The translations under genes and the position numbers were made by a program. The notes under the pieces were generated by a model. That model saw only the letters and a program-made list of their open reading frames with translations, was not told the origin of the DNA and ran no database searches. Below are positions 7,840-16,796 of a stretch of DNA of 36,597 bases, piece after piece. The DNA lies in assembly GCA_021648745.1 (NCBI GenBank), contig JAKISE010000027.1, positions 1 to 36,597 of the forward strand. Reading direction: 5' to 3'. Origin of the DNA: Cyclobacteriaceae bacterium. GTDB lineage: Bacteria; Bacteroidota; Bacteroidia; Cytophagales; Cyclobacteriaceae. Every line of letters starts with the position of its first letter. The first letter of the stretch is position 1.

Positions 7840-9126
7840 ATGCAACATATTAACTCACTAGAATACGCTCAGTCCTTAGATGAAAAAGACCCTCTGAAAT
7901 CATTTAGAGATGATTTTTATATGCCCAAAAATAATGGGAAGGAAGTGCTCTATTTTACTGGTAATTCTTTGGGCTTACAACCTAAAGGAACTGCCAAGCT
8001 GGTTAACGAAGAGCTAGAGTTATGGAAAGAAAGGGGAGTTGAAGGCCATTTTGAAGGAGAAAGACCATGGTTTCATTATCATAAATTTGCTAAAGAAAGT
8101 TTGGCGAAAATTGTAGGCGCAAAACCAGAAGAAGTGGTGCCCATGAATAGCCTTACCACGAATCTACATTTACTCATGGTATCGTTTTACAGACCTACTG
8201 CCAAACGATTTAAAATTATAACTGAGGCAGGAGCCTTCCCTTCGGATCAATATGCGTTGGAAAGCCAAGTTAAGTTCCACGGATTAAATCCTGAGGAGGC
8301 TATTATCGAGTTGGATCCGAGAGAAGGAGAAACCACTATTAGAACCGAAGATATTTTAGAGTCGATTAAAGCCAATGCTTCAGAACTAGCTTTGGTCATG
8401 TTTAGTGGGGTTCAATACTTTACAGGCCAATTATTTGAGGTAGAAACTATCACCACAGCAGGCCATAAGGCTGGAGCCATTGTGGGCTTTGATTTGGCAC
8501 ATGCAGCAGGGAATGTTGCTCTGCAATTGCATGAGCACCAAGTGGATTTTGCAGTTTGGTGTCATTATAAATATTTAAATTCTGGCCCAGGAAGTGTGGC
8601 AGGAGCTTTTGTGCACAGCAAGCATGCCAATAACCCTGACTTGCCACGGTTTGCAGGTTGGTGGGGCCATAATGAAGAGGAGCGCTTCTTGATGAAAAAA
8701 GGATTTAAACCTATGCTCGGAGCAGACGGGTGGCAGTTGAGCAATGCCAATGTATTATCAACTGCTGCATTGTTAGCTTCATTGGCAGTAGTTGATAAAG
8801 CAGGTTTTTCTAATATGAGAAACAAAAGCATAGTTCTAACTGGCTTTCTGGAGTTTTTACTAAACGAGTCTTTTACTAAGGAAGAAATTCTTCTGTTAAC
8901 CCCTGTTGATCCTAACCAAAGAGGAGCCCAACTCTCTATTTCTTTGGAAAATAAAGGACGGGAGGTGTTCGATGCCTTGGCAGAACAAGGTGTAGTGGCC
9001 GATTGGCGAGAACCAAATTTGAGTGAAGGGCAGGCAGGAGTAATTCGAGTGGCACCAACTCCTTTGTACAATAGGTTTGAAGATGTGTTTAACTTTGTTC
9101 AGTTATTAAGAAAAGCAATAAAGTAA
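7840..9126 (+). CDS. kynU: Kynureninase
   Basis: A PLP-dependent hydrolase that splits kynurenine or 3-hydroxykynurenine into (3-hydroxy)anthranilate and alanine. At 428 residues it has the family length. Landmarks are the N-terminal YFTGNSLGLQP, the phosphate/substrate region NSLTTNLHLLM, the PLP-ring Asp in GFDLAHAAGN (about 218), and Schiff-base lysine K244 in VWCHYKYLNSGPGS. The C-terminal domain ends in VIRVAPTPLYNRFEDV. It precedes the monooxygenase gene with a one-base TAATG overlap at 9124-9128. Confidence 0.96.
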   Translation: MQHINSLEYAQSLDEKDPLKSFRDDFYMPKNNGKEVLYFTGNSLGLQPKGTAKLVNEELELWKERGVEGHFEGERPWFHYHKFAKESLAKIVGAKPEEVVPMNSLTTNLHLLMVSFYRPTAKRFKIITEAGAFPSDQYALESQVKFHGLNPEEAIIELDPREGETTIRTEDILESIKANASELALVMFSGVQYFTGQLFEVETITTAGHKAGAIVGFDLAHAAGNVALQLHEHQVDFAVWCHYKYLNSGPGSVAGAFVHSKHANNPDLPRFAGWWGHNEEERFLMKKGFKPMLGADGWQLSNANVLSTAALLASLAVVDKAGFSNMRNKSIVLTGFLEFLLNESFTKEEILLLTPVDPNQRGAQLSISLENKGREVFDALAEQGVVADWREPNLSEGQAGVIRVAPTPLYNRFEDVFNFVQLLRKAIK

Positions 9127-10466
9127 TGCAAACAAAAAAAATAAGCATTGTTGGAGCAGGTTTAATTGGGTCGCTATTGGCTATTTATCTTCGAAAGCAA
9201 GGGCATGAAGTTACTGTTTTTGAAAGAAGACAGGATTTAAGAAAAGTTGATATTTCAGCAGGCAAATCTATCAACTTAGCACTAAGCGATAGAGGCTGGA
9301 AACCCTTGAAAGAAGTAGGATTAGAAGAAGACTTGCTAAAAATGATCATTCCTATGAAAGGAAGAATTATGCATGATAAATCAGGCCAAATTACTTTTCA
9401 GCCGTACGGCAAGGAAGGGCAGGCTATTAATTCTATTTCGCGAGGCGGGCTTAACGGGTTGCTTATGGATAAAGCAGAGACCCTTGGAGTTCAGTTTAAG
9501 TTTCAATATAAATGCTTAGATGTTGACTTTGAGCAAACGTCACTGTCGCTATATGATGGAAAAACTAATCAAATAATCAAGTTTGATTTAATATTTGGAA
9601 CCGATGGTGCTTTTTCCGCTGTGCGGGCAGCAATGCAAAAATTGGATCGGTTTACGTATTCTCAAAGCTATATTCCACACGGGTATAAAGAGTTGGTAAT
9701 TCCTGCTACAGAAACAGGCGATTTTGCCATAGATAAAAATGGTTTGCATATTTGGCCTAGGGGGGAATATATGTTAATTGCCTTGCCCAATATGGATGGG
9801 AGTTTTACGGTAACCTTGTTTTTGCCTTTTGAAGGAGAAGGCTATGCCTTTGAAAGTTTGAATACGGATGAAGAAATTTTAAGTTTCTTTCAAGAGGTGT
9901 TTCCAGATGCTCTCAAGCATATGCCTACACTACTAGATGATTTTCGAGCGAATCCTGCTTCCTCACTTGTTACCGTAAAAAGTTACCCCTGGATTAAAAA
10001 TAATATATTGTTACTGGGCGATGCAGCCCATGCAGTTGTGCCTTTCTACGGGCAAGGGATGAATTGTGGGTTTGAAGATTGCTTTGAGTTGAATCAAACC
10101 ATCGAAAAATTTGGAGATGACTGGGCAACTATATTTAAAGAATTTAATAGTACCAGACCTCAAAATGCCAATGCCATTGCCGATTTGGCGTTGGAAAATT
10201 TTGTTGAAATGCGAGACAAAGTAGCCGATGAAAATTTCTTGCTCCGCAAAAAGATTGAAGCTCATATTAATAAGTTATACCCTAAAAGGTGGATACCCCA
10301 GTACTCTATGGTTACGTTTAATAGCTCCATCAGCTACTCCAAAGCTATGGCAAAAGGAAAGCTCCAACGAAAGATTATGGATAAAGTAATGAGCAGCCCT
10401 GATATTACTGCCAGTTGGAAAAACTTAGATTTTGAATTACTTATTAAAGAGCTAGAAGAAAACTAA
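9126..10466 (+). CDS. kmo: Kynurenine 3-monooxygenase
   Basis: An NADPH-dependent FAD hydroxylase converting L-kynurenine to 3-hydroxykynurenine. The dinucleotide fold is at the start (SIVGAGLIGSLLAIYLRKQG), followed by SINLALSDRGW, a KMO hallmark. The second FAD motif is LLGDAAHAVVPFYGQGMN, with GFEDC after it. The length of 446 residues fits. The C-terminal part lacks an obvious membrane anchor, as in other bacterial KMOs. It is the last gene of the operon and faces the lipoprotein gene across 6 bp; no hairpin terminator is visible between them. Confidence 0.96.
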   Translation: MQTKKISIVGAGLIGSLLAIYLRKQGHEVTVFERRQDLRKVDISAGKSINLALSDRGWKPLKEVGLEEDLLKMIIPMKGRIMHDKSGQITFQPYGKEGQAINSISRGGLNGLLMDKAETLGVQFKFQYKCLDVDFEQTSLSLYDGKTNQIIKFDLIFGTDGAFSAVRAAMQKLDRFTYSQSYIPHGYKELVIPATETGDFAIDKNGLHIWPRGEYMLIALPNMDGSFTVTLFLPFEGEGYAFESLNTDEEILSFFQEVFPDALKHMPTLLDDFRANPASSLVTVKSYPWIKNNILLLGDAAHAVVPFYGQGMNCGFEDCFELNQTIEKFGDDWATIFKEFNSTRPQNANAIADLALENFVEMRDKVADENFLLRKKIEAHINKLYPKRWIPQYSMVTFNSSISYSKAMAKGKLQRKIMDKVMSSPDITASWKNLDFELLIKELEEN

Positions 10467-10472
10467 TAGACT

Positions 10473-11210
10473 TTAATTAAAACTTACTTCTATGTTTTTA
10501 TTTACTATTTCAGATAGTTTTACAAATCCGCCTTCTTCAAAGTAAGTGTCATAATCAGCAATATCCACCTTTAAATCATTGGGTTTGTAATTGATAAAAT
10601 CACTCATAAGCCAACCATTTTCCATCCGTTGGTTAAATGCTTTTCTAAATCTTTTTCCTCCACCTTCTGTGGCATACTCATACGCTAAGTAATCGAGTTT
10701 ATAAGTTTCTGAATTAAACCAGTATACAAAAATGTCATCAAAATCTTCTCCACCTCCTTCTTCTCCAAATGTAACTTTAAGTTTATAATAGCTGGTTTCT
10801 TCTATTTCCCCTTTCCCCAAATAAGTTAAGATTACCGCATCATCTTTTAGGTTAAAGGGTAGTCTGAAAAAGTAAAATACTGAATTGATTGAGTTGGAAT
10901 ATTTTCCTACCCACTCATCGGTAACTTGTACAATAGAATCATTTATTTTACGCTCAAATTCTTCATTGGTAAGTACATCAATGTACTTATTATCTAAAGA
11001 ATCGGAAAAATAACGGGCAAGCTTATACTGGCCATGATTATACTGCGCTTTATAATGTTTATCTCTAAAATCGAAGGATACATTTGCATTGTAAACTTGA
11101 TCTCCACCATGAGCCTGAATAACCTTTTCTAAAATTTCTTCACTTGTTGGCTCTTGTGTGCAGCTAATAAATAAGCTAGAAAGAAAAAAAATAGACACTA
11201 CATATTTCAT
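10473..11210 (-). CDS. Lipoprotein of unknown function
   Basis: A 245-residue protein with a lipoprotein signal: MKYVVSIFFLSSLFISC, cysteine 17 being the likely lipidation site. The mature part begins with EEILEKVIQAHGGDQVYNAN, a pattern seen in Bacteroidota outer lipoproteins with a LolA-like fold, and continues with strand-rich, aromatic sequence (FRLPFNLKDDAVILTYLGKG, YWFNSETYKLDYLAYEY). It is probably in the periplasm or on the outer membrane. It is convergent with the monooxygenase gene and 73 bp downstream of the arginase-fold gene. No function is assigned. Confidence 0.75.
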   Translation of the reverse strand: MKYVVSIFFLSSLFISCTQEPTSEEILEKVIQAHGGDQVYNANVSFDFRDKHYKAQYNHGQYKLARYFSDSLDNKYIDVLTNEEFERKINDSIVQVTDEWVGKYSNSINSVFYFFRLPFNLKDDAVILTYLGKGEIEETSYYKLKVTFGEEGGGEDFDDIFVYWFNSETYKLDYLAYEYATEGGGKRFRKAFNQRMENGWLMSDFINYKPNDLKVDIADYDTYFEEGGFVKLSEIVNKNIEVSFN

Positions 11211-11283
11211 AATAAATGTTTTGAATTTGTATAACGATAGGGATGGAAACAGGTTTTTGATTCTACGTCAAAATTAAGAAGCT

Positions 11284-12444
11284 TTAGTTTAGCCGAGCCA
11301 ACATATTTATAAATCTATTGGGCACTTCACCCTTGGTGGCTGTTTCATAGTCGGTATAGCTACAAGGTGCCAAGCTGTTTCTGCCAAACGTGGCAAGCGA
11401 TTTATTCTCCAACGGAATTTCCATCCACCACCTTTCACTCACATTACTTTTATAAAACACAATAGAGGTAGGGCTATCACTCTGCATTTCAACTACATAT
11501 TTTATGTAATTGTCAGTATTATTAGCCAATTCACCTTTGCGATGTCCTACACCTTCTAAAAAATACCAGATCATAATGGCAATTACCGAGGCTGTTTTAC
11601 CAGAGTCATCATCTAATGTGGGGTCATATTCATAAAATCCAGCTGAACTCAGCTTTTCATTTTGCCCTGCATACCAGCAAATTTGGCAAGCTTCCTCACC
11701 TGTTAGGCCAAATGGTTGTGCATTATTACTAGCCGGAGCATCTGCTGATCTAATGGCTGAAATATCGAAGCTAAGCATGTCCGCCTCTCTTATTATAGGC
11801 TCAACATCTTTTAACAATTCCCTTAAATGACCAATACGATAGGTTTCGAAATATAACCTTTCTAAAACGCTAATAGATGTTTTTTCAATTAAGTACGACT
11901 GGTATGCCAAGTGGCTGTAATGAAATAGGAAGTTTGGTTCATGAACGAGCATCTTATGAATATGAGTATTTTCAGGGTGAACCGACTCTTCCATATCCAA
12001 AAAAGCATCTACATTAAGTACGGTAATTAGCTTTTCTAACCCTTCATAGGCCATAAATTGCCCATAATCCATGTTGTGAGCTCCGCCAATTATTACCGGA
12101 ATAATTGAGTTTCTAATTAAATACTCACAAACTTCTTTTATTCTACCATAGGTCTCTTCTAAATCAATTCCGGGGTTTAAGTTGCCAAGGTCAATAATAT
12201 TGTGAGCGCCTTCTCCTCTTTTTAAGTTATAAAGCTTTTCTCTTATGACATCTGCACCTTTGGCTATGCCAGTTTTTGAATTACTGTTTTGGTAAGAGTT
12301 AATTCCTAAAAGTGCTATAGCATGGCCTTCTAGTTCTGGTAATTTGCCAGTGTTTACATTAATCCCTTTACAAAAGGAGCTAATTGAAGATATCTTATCT
12401 GTTATTTGCTCATCTACAGGGGTAAAAAATAAATTTAAATCCAT
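11284..12444 (-). CDS. Arginase/formimidoylglutamase-fold protein with altered metal site
   Basis: A 386-residue member of the ureohydrolase superfamily. The motif order is kept: GGAHNMDYG (H123), then NVDAFLDMEE where DAHxD is expected (D146, F148, D150), then SFDISAIRSADAP where SxDxDxxDP is expected (D227, S229, D235). Two of the six usual manganese ligands are therefore replaced (His to Phe148, Asp to Ser229). This variant resembles the Bacteroidota proteins often labelled formimidoylglutamase. It might hold one metal, use different ligands, or not be a hydrolase. Its ATG lies 4 bp after the stop of the amine oxidase gene upstream, implying co-translation. Confidence 0.82.
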   Translation of the reverse strand: MDLNLFFTPVDEQITDKISSISSFCKGINVNTGKLPELEGHAIALLGINSYQNSNSKTGIAKGADVIREKLYNLKRGEGAHNIIDLGNLNPGIDLEETYGRIKEVCEYLIRNSIIPVIIGGAHNMDYGQFMAYEGLEKLITVLNVDAFLDMEESVHPENTHIHKMLVHEPNFLFHYSHLAYQSYLIEKTSISVLERLYFETYRIGHLRELLKDVEPIIREADMLSFDISAIRSADAPASNNAQPFGLTGEEACQICWYAGQNEKLSSAGFYEYDPTLDDDSGKTASVIAIMIWYFLEGVGHRKGELANNTDNYIKYVVEMQSDSPTSIVFYKSNVSERWWMEIPLENKSLATFGRNSLAPCSYTDYETATKGEVPNRFINMLARLN

Positions 12445-12448
12445 TGGC

Positions 12449-13855
12449 TTAACTTTCTAGAATTACATCAAATAATTCTAAGGCTGCTCGGTCAGCTGAC
12501 TCCATTGCTCCTTGTACGGTTGCATTATTACCATTTAGGGCGGTTGCTTCTCCTGCCCAAAAAATTCGATCCTGAATAGGGGTTGACATTTGAGCTGCAG
12601 CACCTGTGCCACTTACCAGTAGGTATGACTGAGCACCTTTTATGTATTCTTGCTTGCTCCAATCGAAAATATAGCTATCAGCTTCATTAAATTCTTTACT
12701 CGCCTTGCCTCCCTGTGCGGGGTAAATAGCGTCTAAGTCTGCCAGTAGCAACTGCACTATTTCTTCATCTGATTTCCCTATTAAGGCATCTGCCTGATCG
12801 CCTACAATTAAAGCAGATAACACCCTGTTGGAGTTTGTTCTAACAATGCCTGGCACATAATATTGGCGCGCATAACCTTCGGTATAAATGGCCGTTGTAG
12901 ATTTATCCCAAAAATTGGAGATAAAACTTAGCGTTACTTTAATGCCGCCTGACATCCCAATTCTATTCCAAGCTGAGGTGTTTACTAAAGGAAGGGCTGG
13001 AGAGAAATTGATTGCATTTGATTTTAAAACGGCCAATGGTACGGTTAGTATAACTCGGGTGCATTCATGTGTATTACCATCACCGTCAGTTAATATAATG
13101 TTGGTTGGGTCGGTATAATCGATATTTGTAATAGGGGTGTTAAACTTAATAAGCGATAACACATCGTTATATAAACTGCCTAATACCTGAACTAATGATT
13201 GGTTGGTACTAAAATACCTGCCTTCGCCTCCATCCCAGTTTTTTAAATTATCAGAGATGCCTTTAACACTCATATTATTATAGGTGGCTCCCGCAGGAGT
13301 TGCCACTTGCCCTTCAACCACATGGTGGGCTCTTTGGGCTATTTGAGCACTTACAACTGCATTTTGCAAGGTTAAATCAGGGCCATTATAATTAATAAGA
13401 TTAGAGACAAAATTTTGAGCATTAATAAAATCGTTATCAGGCTGGGCAATAAGGTCTGCTTCAAAAGCAGGGACCCCATCCATTACAAACGATCCTTTTT
13501 TTGGAATTTCTTCTAAAGTTATTCCCTTATCTTTTATGCCATTATACCAAATGTTTGAATTTCCATATATATAATCTGCTCCCTGTTCTTGCGGAAAATC
13601 GAAAAAAGGGTCATTTATTTTAACTCTGCCACCATAAAGGCTAGATGCTTCTAGAATTTCGACACTAACATTTTGATTTTTTATAAGTTGGGCAGCATGT
13701 AAACCTGCTGCACCAGCACCAATTATAATCACCTTACCTTCGTAAACAGGTTGTAAGGGAGGGTCTTTGGGGGCACATGAGTTAATTAAGGAAGGAAACA
13801 TCATTCCTGCAGGAACTGCTAAAGCCAACTTTTGTAAAATCTCTCTTCTCTTCAA
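12449..13855 (-). CDS. Exported flavin amine oxidase
   Basis: An FAD-dependent amine oxidase-like protein of 468 residues. The N-terminus KRREILQKLALAVPAG looks like a twin-arginine signal and ends at a possible lipobox (SLINSC), suggesting export and perhaps lipidation. The FAD motif is VIIIGAGAAGLHAAQL, followed by the YGGR loop (SLYGGRVKI). The C-terminal flavin-binding segment includes IFWAGEATALNG and VQGAMESADRAA. The substrate may be a primary amine, a polyamine or an amino acid; the sequence does not decide. It is first in a two-gene unit with the arginase-fold gene, which hints at amine or guanidino-compound metabolism. Confidence 0.85.
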   Translation of the reverse strand: MKRREILQKLALAVPAGMMFPSLINSCAPKDPPLQPVYEGKVIIIGAGAAGLHAAQLIKNQNVSVEILEASSLYGGRVKINDPFFDFPQEQGADYIYGNSNIWYNGIKDKGITLEEIPKKGSFVMDGVPAFEADLIAQPDNDFINAQNFVSNLINYNGPDLTLQNAVVSAQIAQRAHHVVEGQVATPAGATYNNMSVKGISDNLKNWDGGEGRYFSTNQSLVQVLGSLYNDVLSLIKFNTPITNIDYTDPTNIILTDGDGNTHECTRVILTVPLAVLKSNAINFSPALPLVNTSAWNRIGMSGGIKVTLSFISNFWDKSTTAIYTEGYARQYYVPGIVRTNSNRVLSALIVGDQADALIGKSDEEIVQLLLADLDAIYPAQGGKASKEFNEADSYIFDWSKQEYIKGAQSYLLVSGTGAAAQMSTPIQDRIFWAGEATALNGNNATVQGAMESADRAALELFDVILES

Positions 13856-13957
13856 TGGGTATAATTTTTACTTTTACCAAAGTAACGGTTTTTTTATCTG
13901 TTTTATATAAAATTTTAATGACAGCTTAGCCATTTAATAGAAAACATGCCTTGAATT

Positions 13958-14725
13958 ATGTATAGCATTTTATTTTTAGTAGTTGTAGGAGCCTTATTTC
14001 TACTATTCTATAAAGGTAGAAAATCAAAATACCATCCTTCCCCTTTTCCACCTGAATGGACTAAGCTGCTAAATGAAAAAGTTCATTTTTATAAGAACTT
14101 AGACCCTGTTGGCCAAACTATGTTTGAAATAAGGGTGCAAAGGTTTTTGGCTGATAAACGGGTAACAGGTGTTGACACAGAAATCGATGACACAATTAGA
14201 TTATTAGTGGCGGCAAGCGCCATAATTCCAACTTTTGCTTTTGCCAATTTTAATTACCCAAACGTGAATGAAATACTCATTTACCCAAATGCTTTTAACA
14301 AAAACTTTGAGACCGGAGAAGGGGCTGAAGGCAATATATTAGGAATGGTGGGCAATCAATTTATGAATGGGATTGTGATTTTTTCGAAACCAAATTTACT
14401 TAAATCATTTGATGGGAAGGCACACTCTTTTAATGTGGGAGTTCACGAGTTTGTACATTTGATAGACGGCTTGGATGGAGCTATAGATGGCGTTCCTGAA
14501 ATGCTTGTTAATAACTCGTTTGCCCTGCCTTGGTTAACTGAGGTGAGGAAAGAAATGAAGAGAATTAGGCAAAATGAATCTGATATTAATCCTTATGCGC
14601 TCACCAACGAAGCAGAGTTTTTGGCGGTAGCAAGTGAGTATTTTTTTGACGCTCCAGAAAAATTTGAACGCAAGCACCCGAAATTGTATAAGTATATGGA
14701 AAAGATGTTTCAGCAAGATTTATGA
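13958..14725 (+). CDS. MtfA-like zinc-dependent peptidase
   Basis: A 255-residue protein of the M90 (MtfA) family. An N-terminal hydrophobic segment (ILFLVVVGALFLLFY) probably anchors it, with the peptidase part after FPPEWTKLLNEKVHFYKNL. The zinc motif is HEFVH at 163-167, followed by LIDGLDGAIDGVP. The family's downstream Glu lies in NEAEFLAVASEYFF. E. coli MtfA is soluble and binds the repressor Mlc; the anchored form here is a Bacteroidota variant whose target is unknown. Its stop codon directly abuts the prmC stop codon on the other strand (6-bp overlap of coding regions). Confidence 0.85.
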   Translation: MYSILFLVVVGALFLLFYKGRKSKYHPSPFPPEWTKLLNEKVHFYKNLDPVGQTMFEIRVQRFLADKRVTGVDTEIDDTIRLLVAASAIIPTFAFANFNYPNVNEILIYPNAFNKNFETGEGAEGNILGMVGNQFMNGIVIFSKPNLLKSFDGKAHSFNVGVHEFVHLIDGLDGAIDGVPEMLVNNSFALPWLTEVRKEMKRIRQNESDINPYALTNEAEFLAVASEYFFDAPEKFERKHPKLYKYMEKMFQQDL

Positions 14726-15571
14726 AATACTTCCTGACACAAACCGGTCTTTGCCATTCAAATCTTGGTACAGTTTCACTTCATTAAACGAATGCTCTTT
14801 CAATAACCCAACCACTTGGTTTCCAAACTGCTCATTTATTTCGAAATATAGCCTGCCGTTTGGGTTTAAGTATTGGGTCGATAACTCTGTAATTCTTTTG
14901 TAAAACAGAAGAGGGTTATTGTTTTCAACAAAAAGGGCAAGATGGGGCTCGTAATCTAGTACGTTGTCTTTCATAGCTAACTTTTCGCTATTAAGCACAT
15001 AAGGAGGATTACTAATAATTACGTCATAGCTTTTTGAGGGCTCTTTTTCTAAAATGTCGAGTTGTTTAAATGCCACCTCGGCACCCAAATTATTGGCATT
15101 TTCCCTGGCTACTTCTAAGGTATCTTGGCCAATGTCAATAGCTTCTATCTTATGAAAAGGTGCTTCTAACTTTAAAGTAATTGGAATGCAGCCTGTGCCA
15201 GTTCCTATATCTAATATGGATAGATTTTGTTTGCCTTTAACATAAGTAAGGATAAGGTGAACTAGCTCTTCTGTTTCTTGCCTCGGAATAAGTGTGTGCA
15301 CGCTAACTTTAAACGGCCTATCATAAAAATAGGCTCTACCAAGAGTATACTGGATGGGCTCATTCTTAATCAACCGTTCAATGATTGATTTAATTTGCAG
15401 TTCAAATTTAGGATCTGAGATAAATGATTTATCCGTTATGATTTCAGTTTTGTTGAAACCAGAAAAGTGTTCTACAATTATAAACGCAAGAGAGTCTGCC
15501 TCCTCTGAGAAGTGCTCTTTCAGTTGTTCTCTAACCTCTTTGAAAAATTGGTATGATGAAACGTTAACCAT
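14720..15571 (-). CDS. prmC: Release factor glutamine methyltransferase
   Basis: PrmC/HemK N5-methylates the glutamine of the GGQ motif in peptide release factors, using S-adenosylmethionine. At 283 residues it has the usual length. The N-terminal helical domain ends with QYTLGRAYFYDRPFKV, and PRQETEELV is the conserved substrate-side segment. The SAM loop is DIGTGTG at 121-127 and the catalytic NPPY is at 188-191 in IISNPPYV. Its ATG directly follows the patatin stop codon (TAAATG), so the two genes are coupled. Confidence 0.95.
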   Translation of the reverse strand: MVNVSSYQFFKEVREQLKEHFSEEADSLAFIIVEHFSGFNKTEIITDKSFISDPKFELQIKSIIERLIKNEPIQYTLGRAYFYDRPFKVSVHTLIPRQETEELVHLILTYVKGKQNLSILDIGTGTGCIPITLKLEAPFHKIEAIDIGQDTLEVARENANNLGAEVAFKQLDILEKEPSKSYDVIISNPPYVLNSEKLAMKDNVLDYEPHLALFVENNNPLLFYKRITELSTQYLNPNGRLYFEINEQFGNQVVGLLKEHSFNEVKLYQDLNGKDRFVSGSIS

Positions 15572-16582
15572 TTAATCTCTCCATGTCATTTCCAAAAAGT
15601 CTTTAATTTTCTTTCTATTTTTTTTAAAAAGTGTATTTCCAAACCGCTCTAAGGCTTTAAAATTTTCGGGAGCTACATTATCCATACTTGCATCTTGGTT
15701 TTTTAACTCTCCGTTTATGCGTATGTATTGCTCTGGGTGCCCTGTGGTATCAAATAACTGCATTAATTCATAATCAACCGTTTCTGATACGCCCGACATC
15801 ATAATATCTACCAGGGGCACCATCCATTCGGCTAAGCCCCAATGCTCGGCATCTTTATATTTATACGAATTACAGGTGTAGCCAGTACCTAAAGAAAGCA
15901 TAGCCATTTCAGCCGCACCCACTGTGCTTTCATCTCTTTTCGATGCTTTTCTTACTTCTGCATAAGCGCACATACCTGGGTTGTTTGCAAATACACCACC
16001 ATCAATTAAGGGGTAAAATTTCTTATCCATCGAACGAATATTTGCTACCTGAAAGTACCCGGGAGCCGAAGCGGTAGCTCTTGTAATATCTCTCACGTAA
16101 AAATTAGAGGCCGGCTTATGGGCATCATGCTGAGTAAAGAATTTAGCCTTCCTGCTTCTAATATCATAGGCTGTAATTAAGGAGGGTTTTAGCAATTCAT
16201 TTAATTTTGTGTCTCCGAAATAATCATTTAGAGCTTTTTCAAGACCTTCGGCAGGGTATTTTTCATCTAACACACCTCCTAAGCTTTTAATACGATGAAC
16301 TAGTGTATTTGCAAATATTTCTTGGCCTCTTTCAAAGTAAATGTTTACAACATCGGAAGCACTGTATTTTGGCCTTTGCTCCTTGTTAGGCATTAAATAG
16401 GCACACGATAAAATTCCACCTGTACTGGTTCCTGCAATCAAATCGAAGTGGTCAGCAATTCTTCTGTTTTTATCGCCAGAAATTTCTTGCAATAAGTGTT
16501 CGGTGTGTAGCAGTACTTGGCCAGGAATAATTCCTCGTATGCCACCACCATCAATGGAAAGGATTACTTTTTTAATAGCCAT
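15572..16582 (-). CDS. Patatin-like phospholipase
   Basis: A 336-residue lipid acyl hydrolase of the patatin family. The oxyanion loop is DGGGIRG (11-17), the nucleophile elbow GTSTGG puts Ser at 53, and the catalytic Asp is D194 in IDGGVFANNPG. The Ser-Asp dyad is complete. It has no signal peptide, so it is probably cytoplasmic and acts on membrane lipids. It is transcribed into prmC with no gap. Patatins of this length also occur as effectors in CBASS defence, but no cyclase gene or other CBASS component lies nearby. Confidence 0.9.
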   Translation of the reverse strand: MAIKKVILSIDGGGIRGIIPGQVLLHTEHLLQEISGDKNRRIADHFDLIAGTSTGGILSCAYLMPNKEQRPKYSASDVVNIYFERGQEIFANTLVHRIKSLGGVLDEKYPAEGLEKALNDYFGDTKLNELLKPSLITAYDIRSRKAKFFTQHDAHKPASNFYVRDITRATASAPGYFQVANIRSMDKKFYPLIDGGVFANNPGMCAYAEVRKASKRDESTVGAAEMAMLSLGTGYTCNSYKYKDAEHWGLAEWMVPLVDIMMSGVSETVDYELMQLFDTTGHPEQYIRINGELKNQDASMDNVAPENFKALERFGNTLFKKNRKKIKDFLEMTWRD

Positions 16583-16760
16583 TCGTTTTCATATTTACTT
16601 TATGTGCAATGCTAATGTAAAAAGATTAGGATGTTTAAATAAGAGAGCCTTTTTGAGTACGAATTATTTTGTTTTAGTAAAGTAAAACTTTTTAATCCAC
16701 TGCCCGTTAATAAGTCAAAGTACGATAAGTACTTATATAAATTAGGTTAAGGTTAGGTTA

Positions 16761-16790
16761 AATCAAGGACTCCCTCTCAGGGGGTCCTGA
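16761..16790 (-). terminator. Hairpin terminator after the channel-like gene
   Basis: The stem aatcaaggac..ccc against ggg..gtcctgatt, with a short tctca loop, lies about 6 bp beyond the stop of the minus-strand membrane-protein gene. The strong GC core fits an intrinsic terminator. The minus-strand side is followed by TTTAACC rather than a long T run, so efficiency is uncertain. No gene enters it from the plus strand. Confidence 0.6.
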
Positions 16791-16796
16791 TTTATT

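Noticed and set aside
15572..16582. CBASS effector phospholipase
   Set aside because: The neighbours are prmC and a membrane protein; no nucleotide cyclase, Cap2/Cap3 or other defence gene is nearby.
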